From: an uncultured SAR86 cluster bacterium | GTDB taxonomy: Bacteria; Pseudomonadota; Gammaproteobacteria; Magnimaribacterales; TMED112 | DNA: 53,880 bases | Assembly (NCBI GenBank): GCA_902619265.1 | Contig: CACNDL010000006.1 | Span: forward strand, 1-53,880 | Direction: 5' to 3' | Part shown: piece by piece, positions 25,263 through 33,654 of the stretch | Layout of the letters: the number at the start of each line of letters is the position of its first letter | How positions within the stretch are numbered: the first letter of the stretch is position 1 | Program-made: the position numbers and the translations under genes | The notes under the pieces: model-generated | Database searches by the model: none | Seen by the model: the letters and a program-made list of their open reading frames with translations, nothing else | Told to the model about the DNA's origin: nothing

Positions 25263-26288
25263 GTGATTATTTCACGTTATATCAGTAAGGAAATTATAGT
25301 AAACATTTGCTGGGTTTCTCTAGTCCTTTTTGGATTAGTTTTGCTTTCTAGGTTCAATATTTTCCTTTCTCAAGCAGAAGTAGGCAAAATTTCAGCTGAA
25401 AACATACTTTTTGCCTTGGTTTTGTTCTCTCCCGGCTTAATAAACTTAGTTTTTCCAATAAGTGTCTTTTTAGCTCTAGGTTTTGTCTTAACTCCAATTT
25501 TTAAAAATCATGATACTGTCCTCACTGCAGGATCAATGACAATTGGAAGGCTTTTATTCAGTCAAAAATACGTCATATTTGCAATATTTTCTGTTTCAAT
25601 TCTTTTGAGTGCTTTTGTATCGCCTTATTTCACCAGTAAAGGTGAAGATTTATTAGACAAAGATAATTCTTTTGCTTCAAAAATTCTTGCGCCAACTGGA
25701 TTAGTGTCATTACAGGCAGACACATTCAATGTTTTTGGTAATAAAGATAACGATGTTTATCGAGACTTAATTTTTATTAACTCCCAATCTATAGAAACTT
25801 TTATTTACGGAAATACTGGTGTAATTGAGACTACTCCAACAGGTGTAAGTTTAATTTTGAATGATGGTTTTTTATTTGATAACGAAAGAAACGTCATTTC
25901 AAAATTTAATAAAGCCGATATACCAATTGATGATTACTCCTCTGACGAATACATATCAACAATGGCACTATTTAGTAACCTTACATTGGATAACGTTAAA
26001 GAATTATTTGTCCGGTTCACATTGCCGATTTTCTGCGTAATTTCATTTATCTTTTCAGTGATTTTTTCTAGTTACAGCTCATTTTTTGGGCGAGAGAAAA
26101 CTTATTTCTTCTTAGCAATCTTTAATATTCTCTATCTTTTACTTGCAATGTCTGCTTTTGAGGTAAGTGCGACTAGTTTAGGAGGCTTAATAGTAGATTT
26201 TTATTGGATGCATTTGTTGGTTTTAATTTTAGCTCTTCTTCTAACGAGCAAGAAGATAAAAAAAGGATTTGGTTATGAAGGCATATAG
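25263..26288 (+). CDS. lptF: LPS export permease LptF
   Basis: LptF and LptG form the membrane part of the LptB2FG transporter that extracts LPS from the inner membrane. The protein starts IISRYISKEIIVNICWVSLVLF, the typical LptF N-terminal helix. Six membrane segments can be placed: three N-terminal and three C-terminal, around a periplasmic domain at about residues 125-240. The start is GTG, chosen because the family begins a few residues before RY.xKE. A perfect 10-bp palindrome, TTCTTAAGAA, lies directly before the GTG. Length 341 aa is near E. coli (366). lptG begins 14 bases before its end. Confidence 0.9.
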   Translation: MIISRYISKEIIVNICWVSLVLFGLVLLSRFNIFLSQAEVGKISAENILFALVLFSPGLINLVFPISVFLALGFVLTPIFKNHDTVLTAGSMTIGRLLFSQKYVIFAIFSVSILLSAFVSPYFTSKGEDLLDKDNSFASKILAPTGLVSLQADTFNVFGNKDNDVYRDLIFINSQSIETFIYGNTGVIETTPTGVSLILNDGFLFDNERNVISKFNKADIPIDDYSSDEYISTMALFSNLTLDNVKELFVRFTLPIFCVISFIFSVIFSSYSSFFGREKTYFFLAIFNILYLLLAMSAFEVSATSLGGLIVDFYWMHLLVLILALLLTSKKIKKGFGYEGI

Positions 26289-27177
26289 TTACATTTTTAA
26301 GAAATCAATGCTTTCATTTCTTGGAGCATTATTAATAATTTCAGCGATAGATTTCTCATTTAATTTCTTTTCTGAGATAGAAGACATAAACGAAAACTAT
26401 TCATATTTCGATGCTTTGAGTTATTTGATAGCTACAGAGCCATATAGAATGAGAAGTTTTATTTATCTAGCAGCAGTTGTTGGTTTTTTAGCAGTATTTG
26501 TTGATGCAAGCTTTCTCAGAGCTTTCAATACCGTGCGACAAGCTGGCCTTAATAAGACTAAATACGCTCTCATGATTTTTGCTCCCGTAATTTTAATAAG
26601 TATGGCTTCATATGAATTTGTCATACCTGAACTAACAAAAAGTGCTGAAGAAGTTCGAAAATCAAAGGTGTCATCCTCCTACGAAAATCAGCCTGTAATT
26701 ATCGAGATTGAAAAAATTGAAGATAGTAGTTTTGTCATGGTTTCTGAAGAGCTATCACTTAGCTTTGATAGAGAGGGAAACCTTTCCATTAAAGACCAAT
26801 ATAGTGGGGAATTTAGCAAATTGAATTACAACAAAAATATTAAACATCTGACATTTTCAGAATTAATTGAAAATTCATCTGCTTCCTTTGAAAAATTTAG
26901 TCTCGTATCAAAAACAGAATTGCTCAGAAGGAGCCTCAATTTTCTTTGCTATATTGTAATTTTTCTGATCGGCCTTGAAATACTCTTATCATTTGCCAAA
27001 ACTCTAAATGTTAATCGTATTCTGGTTTATGGTTTTGGTGCTTGTTTGATATATGGGTTTGCTGAATCAGTTTTTGCTGATTCTATTTCAGTTTTTATGT
27101 TACCTTACTACCTTCAAGCATTCCCGGTTCTCTTGATCTTGTTGTATTACACATTCAGGAAGCGTTTTTTCTTTTGA
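26275..27177 (+). CDS. lptG: LPS export permease LptG (short)
   Basis: Partner of LptF in LptB2FG. It begins MKAYSYIFKKSMLSFLGALL and has six predicted membrane segments: three N-terminal (about 15-35, 60-80, 95-120) and three C-terminal (about 225-300). The periplasmic beta-jellyroll is reduced to roughly 100 residues, so the protein is 300 aa compared with 360 in E. coli. I use the ATG at 26275, preceded by AAGGA at 26262-26266; an in-frame TTG at 26269 is less likely. Sequence conservation is modest and position after lptF is decisive. The 3' end overlaps the convergent RDD gene by 23 bp. Confidence 0.85.
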   Translation: MKAYSYIFKKSMLSFLGALLIISAIDFSFNFFSEIEDINENYSYFDALSYLIATEPYRMRSFIYLAAVVGFLAVFVDASFLRAFNTVRQAGLNKTKYALMIFAPVILISMASYEFVIPELTKSAEEVRKSKVSSSYENQPVIIEIEKIEDSSFVMVSEELSLSFDREGNLSIKDQYSGEFSKLNYNKNIKHLTFSELIENSSASFEKFSLVSKTELLRRSLNFLCYIVIFLIGLEILLSFAKTLNVNRILVYGFGACLIYGFAESVFADSISVFMLPYYLQAFPVLLILLYYTFRKRFFF

Positions 27178-27583
27178 CGATTTTTAATTTTAAAATTCTA
27201 TCTGGTAAGCATTTATTTTCTTTATCGAATAAGATCCAAATCATGCCAATTACATTTAGAAGCAAGTAGAGTATGAATCTTTTAAAGGCTTGTTCACTAG
27301 TCAGCTTAACCTTATTATCTGAAATTATCTCATGATTCCAAGTGCTCATCCCCAGTGTATTACGACCATTGGACCAAAAATACATGTAATATCCTGCCGT
27401 TGTTAAAAATATTATCAATGCACCGAATGGTGGAGGGAAATAATCATTTTCTGAAAATGCTAATTTGTAAAGACCAAGAAAGATAAATCCAAATAGAAAC
27501 CACAAAGCAGCAACCAGAAATATGTCATAAGTAAATGACATAAGACGAGAAAAAATGCCTGGATATGTAAATTTATTTTGCAT
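27155..27583 (-). CDS. RDD-family membrane protein
   Basis: A 142-aa integral membrane protein with the RDD domain pattern. ifSRLMSFTYDIFLVAALWFL carries the Arg and Asp of the first helix, a second helix runs from about residue 50 and TLGMSTWNHEI precedes the third. The C-terminus LPDRILKLKIV contains the second conserved Asp-Arg. RDD proteins are of uncertain function; some have been linked to ion exchange or stress. In several proteobacteria an RDD gene sits near pepA/lptFG, as here. It is convergent with lptG (23 bp overlap) and divergent from the peptide transporter with 24 bp between starts. Confidence 0.85.
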   Translation of the reverse strand: MQNKFTYPGIFSRLMSFTYDIFLVAALWFLFGFIFLGLYKLAFSENDYFPPPFGALIIFLTTAGYYMYFWSNGRNTLGMSTWNHEIISDNKVKLTSEQAFKRFILYLLLNVIGMIWILFDKENKCLPDRILKLKIVKRKNAS

Positions 27584-27607
27584 AATGTGCTAATGTAATT
27601 CGTACTT

Positions 27608-29125
27608 ATGAGTAATCAAAAAAATCTTACAACAAACGATACATGGTTTTTTGGTCATCCGAAAGGGATGGTGACTTTATTCTTTACAGAAATGTGGGAA
27701 AGAATGTCTTATTACGGCATGAGAGCGTTATTGGTCTTGTATATGACAGGTGCTGTTACTGGGTTTAATCCTGGTCTAGGTTGGTCGCAAGTGGACGCGC
27801 AAGCAATTTACGGAATTTACGTTGGTATGGTCTATTTCATGGTCATTCCAGGTGGTTGGCTTGCTGATAATGTTCTAGGTCATCAAAAAGCTGTACTTAT
27901 CGGAGCAATAATTATTGCTCTTGGGCACTTCACTTTAGCATTGCCACTGACTGAAACATTCTTTTTAGGATTGATATTAGTCGTACTAGGTACCGGGCTT
28001 CTGAAAGGAAATATCTCAACTATTGTTGGTCAACTGTATAAGCCAGGGGATTCTCGAGTTCAAGCCGGTTACACAATTTTCTATATGTCGATAAATATCG
28101 GCTCAACTCTAGGTTTCTTGATTTGTTCTTATCTTGGAGAGAAGATTGGCTGGCATTGGGGATTTGGTGCTGCAGGTATAGGAATGTTTTTCGGTGTTAT
28201 GCAATACCTTAATTTCAGACATTTATTGGGCGAGGCTGGTAATAAACCAAATGATATGCCACAAGCCCAAAGAGACTCATACATCAAATGGTCAAAAATA
28301 ACTGCAGTACTCATGGTTGTAGTAATTGGTCTTGGGCTTCTAGGAATAATCACAGTTGAACCGAAAGTTTTTGCTGAAAACTTTGCAATCTTTTTAACAG
28401 GGGTAGCTTTTGTTTACTTTGGTTATTTATTCCTTTTCGCAGGTTTAACTCAAGTTGAGAAAAAGAATTTATTCTTACTCTTAATCTTATTTATTGGAGC
28501 TGCAGCTTTTTGGTCAGGTTTTGACCAATCCGCCAGCTCACTAAGTATCTTTGCAAGAGATTACACCGATTTATCTGTCGGTGGGTACATTATTCCTATT
28601 GGGTGGCTACAATTTGCTAACCCAATCTTCGTAGTTATTTTCGCACCAATATTTGCTGGTATTTGGATGCATTTGGGTCGAATGAATCTTGATCCATCAT
28701 TGCCAGTGAAGTTTGCCATTGGTCTATTCTTCATGGCTTTAAGTTTTGTAGTCATGATTTATGCTGTGAATCTAGCTATGGAAGTAAGCCCAGTAGGTAT
28801 GCAATGGTTAATCATTACTTACCTTCTTCAAACGTGGGGTGAGTTAGCTTTATCTCCAATTGGACTTTCAGCCTTCTCACAATATGCTCCAAAAAAATAT
28901 GTTGGACAAATGTTTGGCTTATGGTTCTTAGCATCTGCCATTGGTGGAGTTCTTGCAGGACTGCTCGGTGGCGAGGCACTAGGCGAAGGCCTAGAGAGCA
29001 TTTCACCAGTATTTGAATTTATGATTCAATACTATGTTGTGATTGGGCTTGCACTTGTCGCAGTTGCGGTTTTTGGTATAGCCAAATCAGCAGATGAAGC
29101 TAAAGCTAAAACTGCTAAGACATAA
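27608..29125 (+). CDS. POT/PTR-family proton-dependent oligopeptide transporter
   Basis: A 505-aa MFS-fold transporter of the POT (PTR2) family that imports di- and tripeptides with protons. The hallmark ExxERxxYYG motif is EMWERMSYYGMRALLVLYM at about residues 28-46. GWLADNVLGHQKAVLIG, KGNISTIVGQLY and FTIFYMSINIGSTLG-like segments are standard, and FWSGFDQSASSLSIFA is the conserved region of the seventh helix. The C-terminal ALSPIGLSAFSQYAPKKYVGQMFGLWFLASAIGG matches DtpA-type members. About 14 membrane segments are expected. The gene stands alone, with a strong intrinsic terminator 22 bp after its stop. Confidence 0.94.
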   Translation: MSNQKNLTTNDTWFFGHPKGMVTLFFTEMWERMSYYGMRALLVLYMTGAVTGFNPGLGWSQVDAQAIYGIYVGMVYFMVIPGGWLADNVLGHQKAVLIGAIIIALGHFTLALPLTETFFLGLILVVLGTGLLKGNISTIVGQLYKPGDSRVQAGYTIFYMSINIGSTLGFLICSYLGEKIGWHWGFGAAGIGMFFGVMQYLNFRHLLGEAGNKPNDMPQAQRDSYIKWSKITAVLMVVVIGLGLLGIITVEPKVFAENFAIFLTGVAFVYFGYLFLFAGLTQVEKKNLFLLLILFIGAAAFWSGFDQSASSLSIFARDYTDLSVGGYIIPIGWLQFANPIFVVIFAPIFAGIWMHLGRMNLDPSLPVKFAIGLFFMALSFVVMIYAVNLAMEVSPVGMQWLIITYLLQTWGELALSPIGLSAFSQYAPKKYVGQMFGLWFLASAIGGVLAGLLGGEALGEGLESISPVFEFMIQYYVVIGLALVAVAVFGIAKSADEAKAKTAKT

Positions 29126-29147
29126 AGTTAATTTTCTTTGAGAATAG

Positions 29148-29179
29148 GGCGGTTAGAGATGACCGCCTTTTTCTTTTTT
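29148..29179 (+). terminator. Rho-independent terminator of the peptide transporter
   Basis: GGCGGT (29148-29153) pairs with ACCGCC (29162-29167) around an 8-nt loop and is followed by TTTTTCTTTTTT. It is placed 22 bp after the transporter stop. No comparable T-run exists on the other strand, so it acts for the plus strand only. It is the only textbook terminator I find in the window. Confidence 0.93.
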
Positions 29180-29196
29180 AGGATTAGTTCTAAAAA

Positions 29197-30798
29197 TTAA
29201 TTTGATTCGTTAGTTTGGATGTAAAAGTTTAAGGTTTTTAGGTTAGTCTCAGGATTTAATTCGCCTTTTAGAGCAAATACTACATCGATGTCAAAATCGC
29301 TGTTATAGTCAAGAAAAATTGTATATGCATGCTCTGTAGGTGTATTTGCAACAGCTAATTCTTCGTTATCCAGAGCAACGTAGCTATAGGTTGTAACATC
29401 CTCGTCGTCTGTTGTTTCTTGTTTTTCTATGATGAGAAAGCTAGCCGTGTTATCTCCAAAGTCTTCAAAAGAAACAAGCAAATCACCACCATCAAAATCA
29501 GTATCATAATCAGCATAAATTACATGTCTGCTTAACGACGCTGTAGCTTGTTTAGTAAAATCTATATCAACTATATTTTCTAAAATATTCACTTCCCCAG
29601 TTTCATAAACTCTGAGAACAGAATTTGGACTTAAATCAATACCATTTGAAGGGCTCTCATCACCCATAACAAAAACATCAATATCTGAGTCTTGATCATA
29701 AACAATTGTTTGTAATGATTTTAAAGTTGGAATATTTTCGTATGCTTGAGCTTCTGCCCAGTTTGTCCCATCACCAGATTTTGGAACGGTTATAAATTTG
29801 CCTGAACCATTATTATCATTGACAGACATTACAATATCCTCATTTGCATCTGAATCAAAATCAAAAGCAGTAATTGCAGTGATAGTTTGATCAGTAAGAA
29901 TAGTATTGTCATAATCGAATTCTTCAAATTTTGGACCATCAGTTGCTCCAACTTCTATCCAATACTCTTTATTCTCACCAAGCAAATATAAATCTAGCGT
30001 GACGTCATTATTTCTATCTATTAAGCCAGCCGCTCTTACACCTGCATTATTAAGGTCAAGAGATGTGTCATTTGCAACATGTTCATTGTCTAAAACTAGA
30101 CCTGTCTCCGTACCCTTAAAAATACAAATTTTAGAATTATTCAAGTTTTGTCTTTCATAGTCTGTTGTGTGGCCAACAACATCTGTAAAACCATCTTGAT
30201 CGAGATCTTTAGCCACAAGATTACTTATTGCGTTGCACTCATCTGTGGCTATCTCAGTTATTATTGGGAGTGGCCCACCGAGCATTTGTAGTAACTTTGT
30301 TTGGACAATACTGTTGTCATTGATATCTCTCAGTTGCACACCAAAGACGATATCTGGGAGGGTATCATCATTCATATCACCACGAGCTTGGCTTGCAAAA
30401 ATAACTTTTTCATTTTCTGTATATTCCACAACAAAATCTGGCTCTTCTGCTCTTTCTGTAAAAACAAAATGATCAACAGTACTTTTTACGATCGTGACGG
30501 CTACAGCCTGATTAATGAATTCATTATTTCTACGACAATCCATTATGAATGTGCTAATTCCACCTCTCTTAATCTCTATTTCTTCACTGCCTGATGTAGC
30601 TTTTTCACCAAACCATCTCCCTCCTGCATAGCATTGACTTGCATTTGATTCCCAGGTCAGAGTGAAAGCATCACCATAGTCAACATTTTCTGAACTTGCA
30701 TCAAGTTCAAGAAAAAGGTCTTCCAACGGATCTTCTTTATCGCTGCATGCAGCAAGTATTAAAAGGGCAAAAAGTATTAGTAAATTTTTAGTTCTCAT
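29197..30798 (-). CDS. FG-GAP/VCBS-like repeat lipoprotein
   Basis: A secreted lipoprotein of unknown function. The lipobox is LLILAAC with C18; the following Ser favours the outer membrane. Residues about 30-110 look like an Ig-like strand region with two Cys (SQCYAGGRWFG, FIMDCRRNN). After that, at least seven calcium-type D-x-D-x-D motifs occur. They include GDMNDDTLPDIVFG, KDLDQDGFTDVVG, IDRNNDVTLDLYL, FDFDSDANEDIVM, YDQDSDIDVFVM, ADYDTDFDGGDLLV and LDYNSDFDIDVVF. This arrangement indicates a seven-bladed integrin-alpha-like propeller of FG-GAP/VCBS repeats. Such proteins often act in adhesion or polysaccharide binding. The gene lies downstream of dapE without evident functional link. Confidence 0.8.
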   Translation of the reverse strand: MRTKNLLILFALLILAACSDKEDPLEDLFLELDASSENVDYGDAFTLTWESNASQCYAGGRWFGEKATSGSEEIEIKRGGISTFIMDCRRNNEFINQAVAVTIVKSTVDHFVFTERAEEPDFVVEYTENEKVIFASQARGDMNDDTLPDIVFGVQLRDINDNSIVQTKLLQMLGGPLPIITEIATDECNAISNLVAKDLDQDGFTDVVGHTTDYERQNLNNSKICIFKGTETGLVLDNEHVANDTSLDLNNAGVRAAGLIDRNNDVTLDLYLLGENKEYWIEVGATDGPKFEEFDYDNTILTDQTITAITAFDFDSDANEDIVMSVNDNNGSGKFITVPKSGDGTNWAEAQAYENIPTLKSLQTIVYDQDSDIDVFVMGDESPSNGIDLSPNSVLRVYETGEVNILENIVDIDFTKQATASLSRHVIYADYDTDFDGGDLLVSFEDFGDNTASFLIIEKQETTDDEDVTTYSYVALDNEELAVANTPTEHAYTIFLDYNSDFDIDVVFALKGELNPETNLKTLNFYIQTNESN

Positions 30799-30815
30799 AT
30801 TTCGACATTGTCTAT

Positions 30816-30844
30816 TCTATACAAAAAGTTTAGTTATTTGTCTC
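30816..30844 (-). promoter_or_regulatory. Possible promoter of the lipoprotein gene
   Basis: On the minus strand, GAGACA (30844-30839) and TATAGA (30821-30816) are separated by 17 bp and end about 17 bp before the lipoprotein ATG. The -35 match is four of six and lies inside the 3' end of dapE. It would allow separate expression from the dap genes. Confidence 0.3.
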
Positions 30845-31957
30845 TTCATTAAGATTTAATAAGATTTGATGGTAAATATCGGTCAATCGTTCCAATTCAT
30901 GCTTCTCAATTTTTTCATTTATTTTGTGAATGGTTTCAAATTTAGGCCCCAGCTCTACAATTTCACAACCTGTTTTAGCTATAAATCGACCATCTGAAGT
31001 TCCACCAGAACACGATAATGTAGTTTCAAAATTCTGGATGTCATCAATACTTTTTCTGACAACTTCAGTAAATAACTTTGGCTCAGAGTAAAAAGGCTCT
31101 GCATTTATATCAAAAGAGACTTTATGCTTAATACCTTCACTCATTAAAAATTTATTTACCTTATCTTGTATTTCTTCTCCAGTGATTTGAGTTGAGAATC
31201 TAAGATTAAATTTTAAATATAAATTATTAGGAGTGACGTTATGTGCTCCAACACCTGCGGTTATGTTTGTTACTTGCAAGGATGTCGGTGGAAAATGTTC
31301 GTTGCCCTCGTCCCAAACTTCACTTAAAAGTTTATCCAAAAAAGGCACAACTTTATGAATAGGATTGTCAACTCTTGCTGGATAAGCAGCATGCCCTTGT
31401 TTACCTAAAACTTCTAACTCAATATTTATTGAACCTCTGCGTCCAATTCTAATGTTGTCTCCAACCGTCTCCAATGTTGAGGGCTCTCCTATCAAACAGT
31501 AATCAATCTTTTCATCTCGCTTCATTAATTCTTCAACAACTTTTACGGTTCCGTCTTTTGATGGGCCTTCTTCATCTGCTGTAATTAAAAAACCAATTGA
31601 ATAATTAAGATCTTCGACATTTATTCTTGAAAGTGCTGACATAAAACATGCAATGCCGCCTTTCATATCACCTGTACCTCTGCCGTTTATGAATGTACCA
31701 TCATCGAAGCCTGAAAATGGATTATGTTCCCATTGGTCAGCTGGTCCTGTGGGCACTACATCTACATGTCCAAGAAAAACAAGTAGCGGTCCTGAATTTC
31801 TTTTTACACTCCATAAGTTTTTAACTCTTCCATAAGTTAATGTTTCATTGACAAAACCTCGTTCTCTCAGAAAATCTTCTATGTATTTAAGGCAGCCAGC
31901 ATCGTTAGGTGTAATTGATTCTTTACGAACTAGATCTTGTGTTATTTGGATTTCCAA
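30830..31957 (-). CDS. dapE: Succinyl-diaminopimelate desuccinylase
   Basis: A di-zinc M20 hydrolase that removes succinate in the lysine/meso-DAP pathway. Metal-site motifs are FLGHVDVVPTGP, GRGTGDMKGGIACFMSA and ITADEEGPSKDGT, with the catalytic Glu in ADEEG. RIGRRGSINIELEVLGKQGHAAYP is the dimerisation-domain signature, and SGGTSDGRF plus ELGPKFETIHKINE complete the site. Length 375 aa is exactly as in E. coli. The gene follows dapD by two bases, so the two steps of the succinylase branch are co-transcribed. Confidence 0.96.
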   Translation of the reverse strand: MEIQITQDLVRKESITPNDAGCLKYIEDFLRERGFVNETLTYGRVKNLWSVKRNSGPLLVFLGHVDVVPTGPADQWEHNPFSGFDDGTFINGRGTGDMKGGIACFMSALSRINVEDLNYSIGFLITADEEGPSKDGTVKVVEELMKRDEKIDYCLIGEPSTLETVGDNIRIGRRGSINIELEVLGKQGHAAYPARVDNPIHKVVPFLDKLLSEVWDEGNEHFPPTSLQVTNITAGVGAHNVTPNNLYLKFNLRFSTQITGEEIQDKVNKFLMSEGIKHKVSFDINAEPFYSEPKLFTEVVRKSIDDIQNFETTLSCSGGTSDGRFIAKTGCEIVELGPKFETIHKINEKIEKHELERLTDIYHQILLNLNEETNN

Positions 31958-31959
31958 AA

Positions 31960-32829
31960 TTAATTATTCTCGTGCAAAGCTGTATTTAATTTAAATTGCC
32001 CATCATTTATTTTTGCACAAACTTTTCCTGTAGTTGAATCTCTAAAATATAAGATACCATTTTTGCCACTTAGCTCTCGAGCTTTAACGATATTCTTTCC
32101 CTCATCAAGAAGTGTGATTTTTGTTCCTGCTGTAATGTAAAGTCCTGCTTCAACAGTACAGTCATTGCCTAAAGAAATCCCTATTCCTGAATTAGCTCCT
32201 AATAAGCACTTTTCACCTATTGAAATAATTTCTTTATTGCCGCCTGATAGAGTGCCCATTGTAGATGACCCACCACCTAAATCTGACCCTTTTTTAATAA
32301 ATACACCTGCAGAAACTCTTCCCTCAATCATATTTGGTCCTTCTGTGCCAGCATTATAATTGACAAACCCTTCATGCATAATTGTTGTCCCTTTTCCTAA
32401 ATATGCTCCTAAACGTACTCTTGAAGTATCTGCTATTCTGACCTCATCTGGTACAACAAAATCTGTCATTGGTGGAAATTTATCGAGTGCATATATTTTT
32501 AAGTTTTCATTAGAAAAAGCACCTTCGAGTTTTTCAGGTCTAATAGGACCTTCATTGGTCCATGCTAAGTTTGGTAAAACAGAAAAAATATTATCAAGAT
32601 TCAATTCGTTAGGTTTAAAGTGCCTTAATGACAAGAGATACAATTTCAACCAAGCTGTTGCAATGTCTTTAATCGGCTCATCATTTATAAGGTGAGTTGT
32701 TATCGCATCTTTTTCTAAAATAACTTGATTTTCTTTATTACTAGAGTGATTAAAAGTTTGATACCTTATGCTCAGCAAACCATTTTCATCTAGATTTGGA
32801 ATTCCTTTTGCTTCAATTGGTAATTTCAT
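31960..32829 (-). CDS. dapD: Tetrahydrodipicolinate N-succinyltransferase, Pseudomonas/actinobacterial type
   Basis: DapD succinylates tetrahydrodipicolinate with succinyl-CoA, the step before DapC and DapE. The C-terminal half is a left-handed beta-helix: VRIADTSRVRLGAYLGKGTT, then GFVNYNAGT, EGRVSAGVFI, GGGSSTMGTLSGG and GANSGIGISLGNDC. These match the longer DapD found in Pseudomonas and mycobacteria rather than the E. coli protein, which lacks RVRLGAYLG. The 289-aa length is shorter than the Pseudomonas form (about 344), with a reduced N-terminal domain. It lies between map and dapE with gaps of two to three bases. Confidence 0.92.
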   Translation of the reverse strand: MKLPIEAKGIPNLDENGLLSIRYQTFNHSSNKENQVILEKDAITTHLINDEPIKDIATAWLKLYLLSLRHFKPNELNLDNIFSVLPNLAWTNEGPIRPEKLEGAFSNENLKIYALDKFPPMTDFVVPDEVRIADTSRVRLGAYLGKGTTIMHEGFVNYNAGTEGPNMIEGRVSAGVFIKKGSDLGGGSSTMGTLSGGNKEIISIGEKCLLGANSGIGISLGNDCTVEAGLYITAGTKITLLDEGKNIVKARELSGKNGILYFRDSTTGKVCAKINDGQFKLNTALHENN

Positions 32830-32832
32830 ATT

Positions 32833-33591
32833 TTATTTTCCCAAAGTAAGAATTTCATAGCCGCTACCTGTAACAGCAACAGTATGCTCCCATTGAGCTG
32901 AAAGTTTTCCATCCTTGGTTACAACCGTCCAGCCATCATTAAGAACTTTTGAATGATATGTCCCTAAATTTATCATGGGCTCAATGGTGAAAGTCATTCC
33001 TTCTTGCAGTTCTAATCCTTCACCTTTATTCCCATAGTGCATAATCTGAGGCTCTTCATGATAGACTTTTCCAATTCCGTGACCGCAATAATCTCTTACT
33101 ACTGAGTAATGATTTGACTCAGCTAAACTCTGTATCGCAAAACCAATATCTCCTAGTGTTGCGCCAGGCTTAACTTCTTCTATTCCTGCAAAGAGACAAT
33201 CCTTGGTAATATCAACAAGTCTTTTTGCATGTGGGGCAACATTACCAACTAAATACATTTGAGATGTATCGCCATGCCACTCATCATCAATTACAGTCAC
33301 ATCGATGTTAACTATATCTCCATTCTTTAAAATTTTTGACTCACTTGGTATGCCATGACAAATTACATTATTAATTGACGTGCAAAGGGTTTTGGGAAAA
33401 CCGCTATAACCAATATTGGCAGGAATACATTTCAATTCTTCTGTAATAAATTTAAAAGCAAGAGAATCTAATTCCGCAGTACTTACTCCTGGAACTACAT
33501 GATCTTTCAGCATTTCCAAAACACTTGTTGCTTTCTGACCAGCGATTTTCATCTTTTCAATGTCTTTTTTGCTTTTAATTGAAATTGACAT
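32833..33591 (-). CDS. map: Methionine aminopeptidase, type I
   Basis: Removes the initiator Met from nascent proteins. The five metal ligands can be read in order: the two Asp in NIDVTVIDDEWHGDTSQM, His in YCGHGIGKVYHEEP, Glu in TIEPMINLG and Glu in WEHTVAVT. The N-terminus IKSKKDIEKMKIAGQ and LCTSINNVICHGIPS are typical. Length 252 aa is normal for type Ia. It is the first gene of a minus-strand unit map-dapD-dapE. The glnD gene found between map and dapD in E. coli is absent. It diverges from carA. Confidence 0.97.
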   Translation of the reverse strand: MSISIKSKKDIEKMKIAGQKATSVLEMLKDHVVPGVSTAELDSLAFKFITEELKCIPANIGYSGFPKTLCTSINNVICHGIPSESKILKNGDIVNIDVTVIDDEWHGDTSQMYLVGNVAPHAKRLVDITKDCLFAGIEEVKPGATLGDIGFAIQSLAESNHYSVVRDYCGHGIGKVYHEEPQIMHYGNKGEGLELQEGMTFTIEPMINLGTYHSKVLNDGWTVVTKDGKLSAQWEHTVAVTGSGYEILTLGK

Positions 33592-33654
33592 AGGGTTAAT
33601 TCTAAATGATCTATAAATTATGTTCTAACTTCTTTATAGTATTCGGAAGCGAAA
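33592..33654. promoter_or_regulatory. Divergent map/carA intergenic region
   Basis: This 63-bp AT-rich gap must hold, or overlap, the promoters of both map (-) and carA (+). -10-like hexamers for carA are TATAAA (33612-33617) and TATAGT (33635-33640). A TTGACA occurs at 33585-33590 across the map start codon, but it is 21 bp from the first of these, too far for a standard pair. I see no arginine operator. Confidence 0.35.

Noticed and set aside
27186-27197. 12-bp palindrome AATTTTAAAATT near the lptG/RDD ends
   Set aside because: It consists only of A and T inside an AT-rich coding region, so chance is a sufficient explanation; no stable stem or U-tract terminator results.
33585-33617. TTGACA plus TATAAA as a carA promoter
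   Set aside because: Spacing is 21 bp, too long for a standard sigma70 promoter, and the TTGACA overlaps the map start codon, so a chance match is likely.
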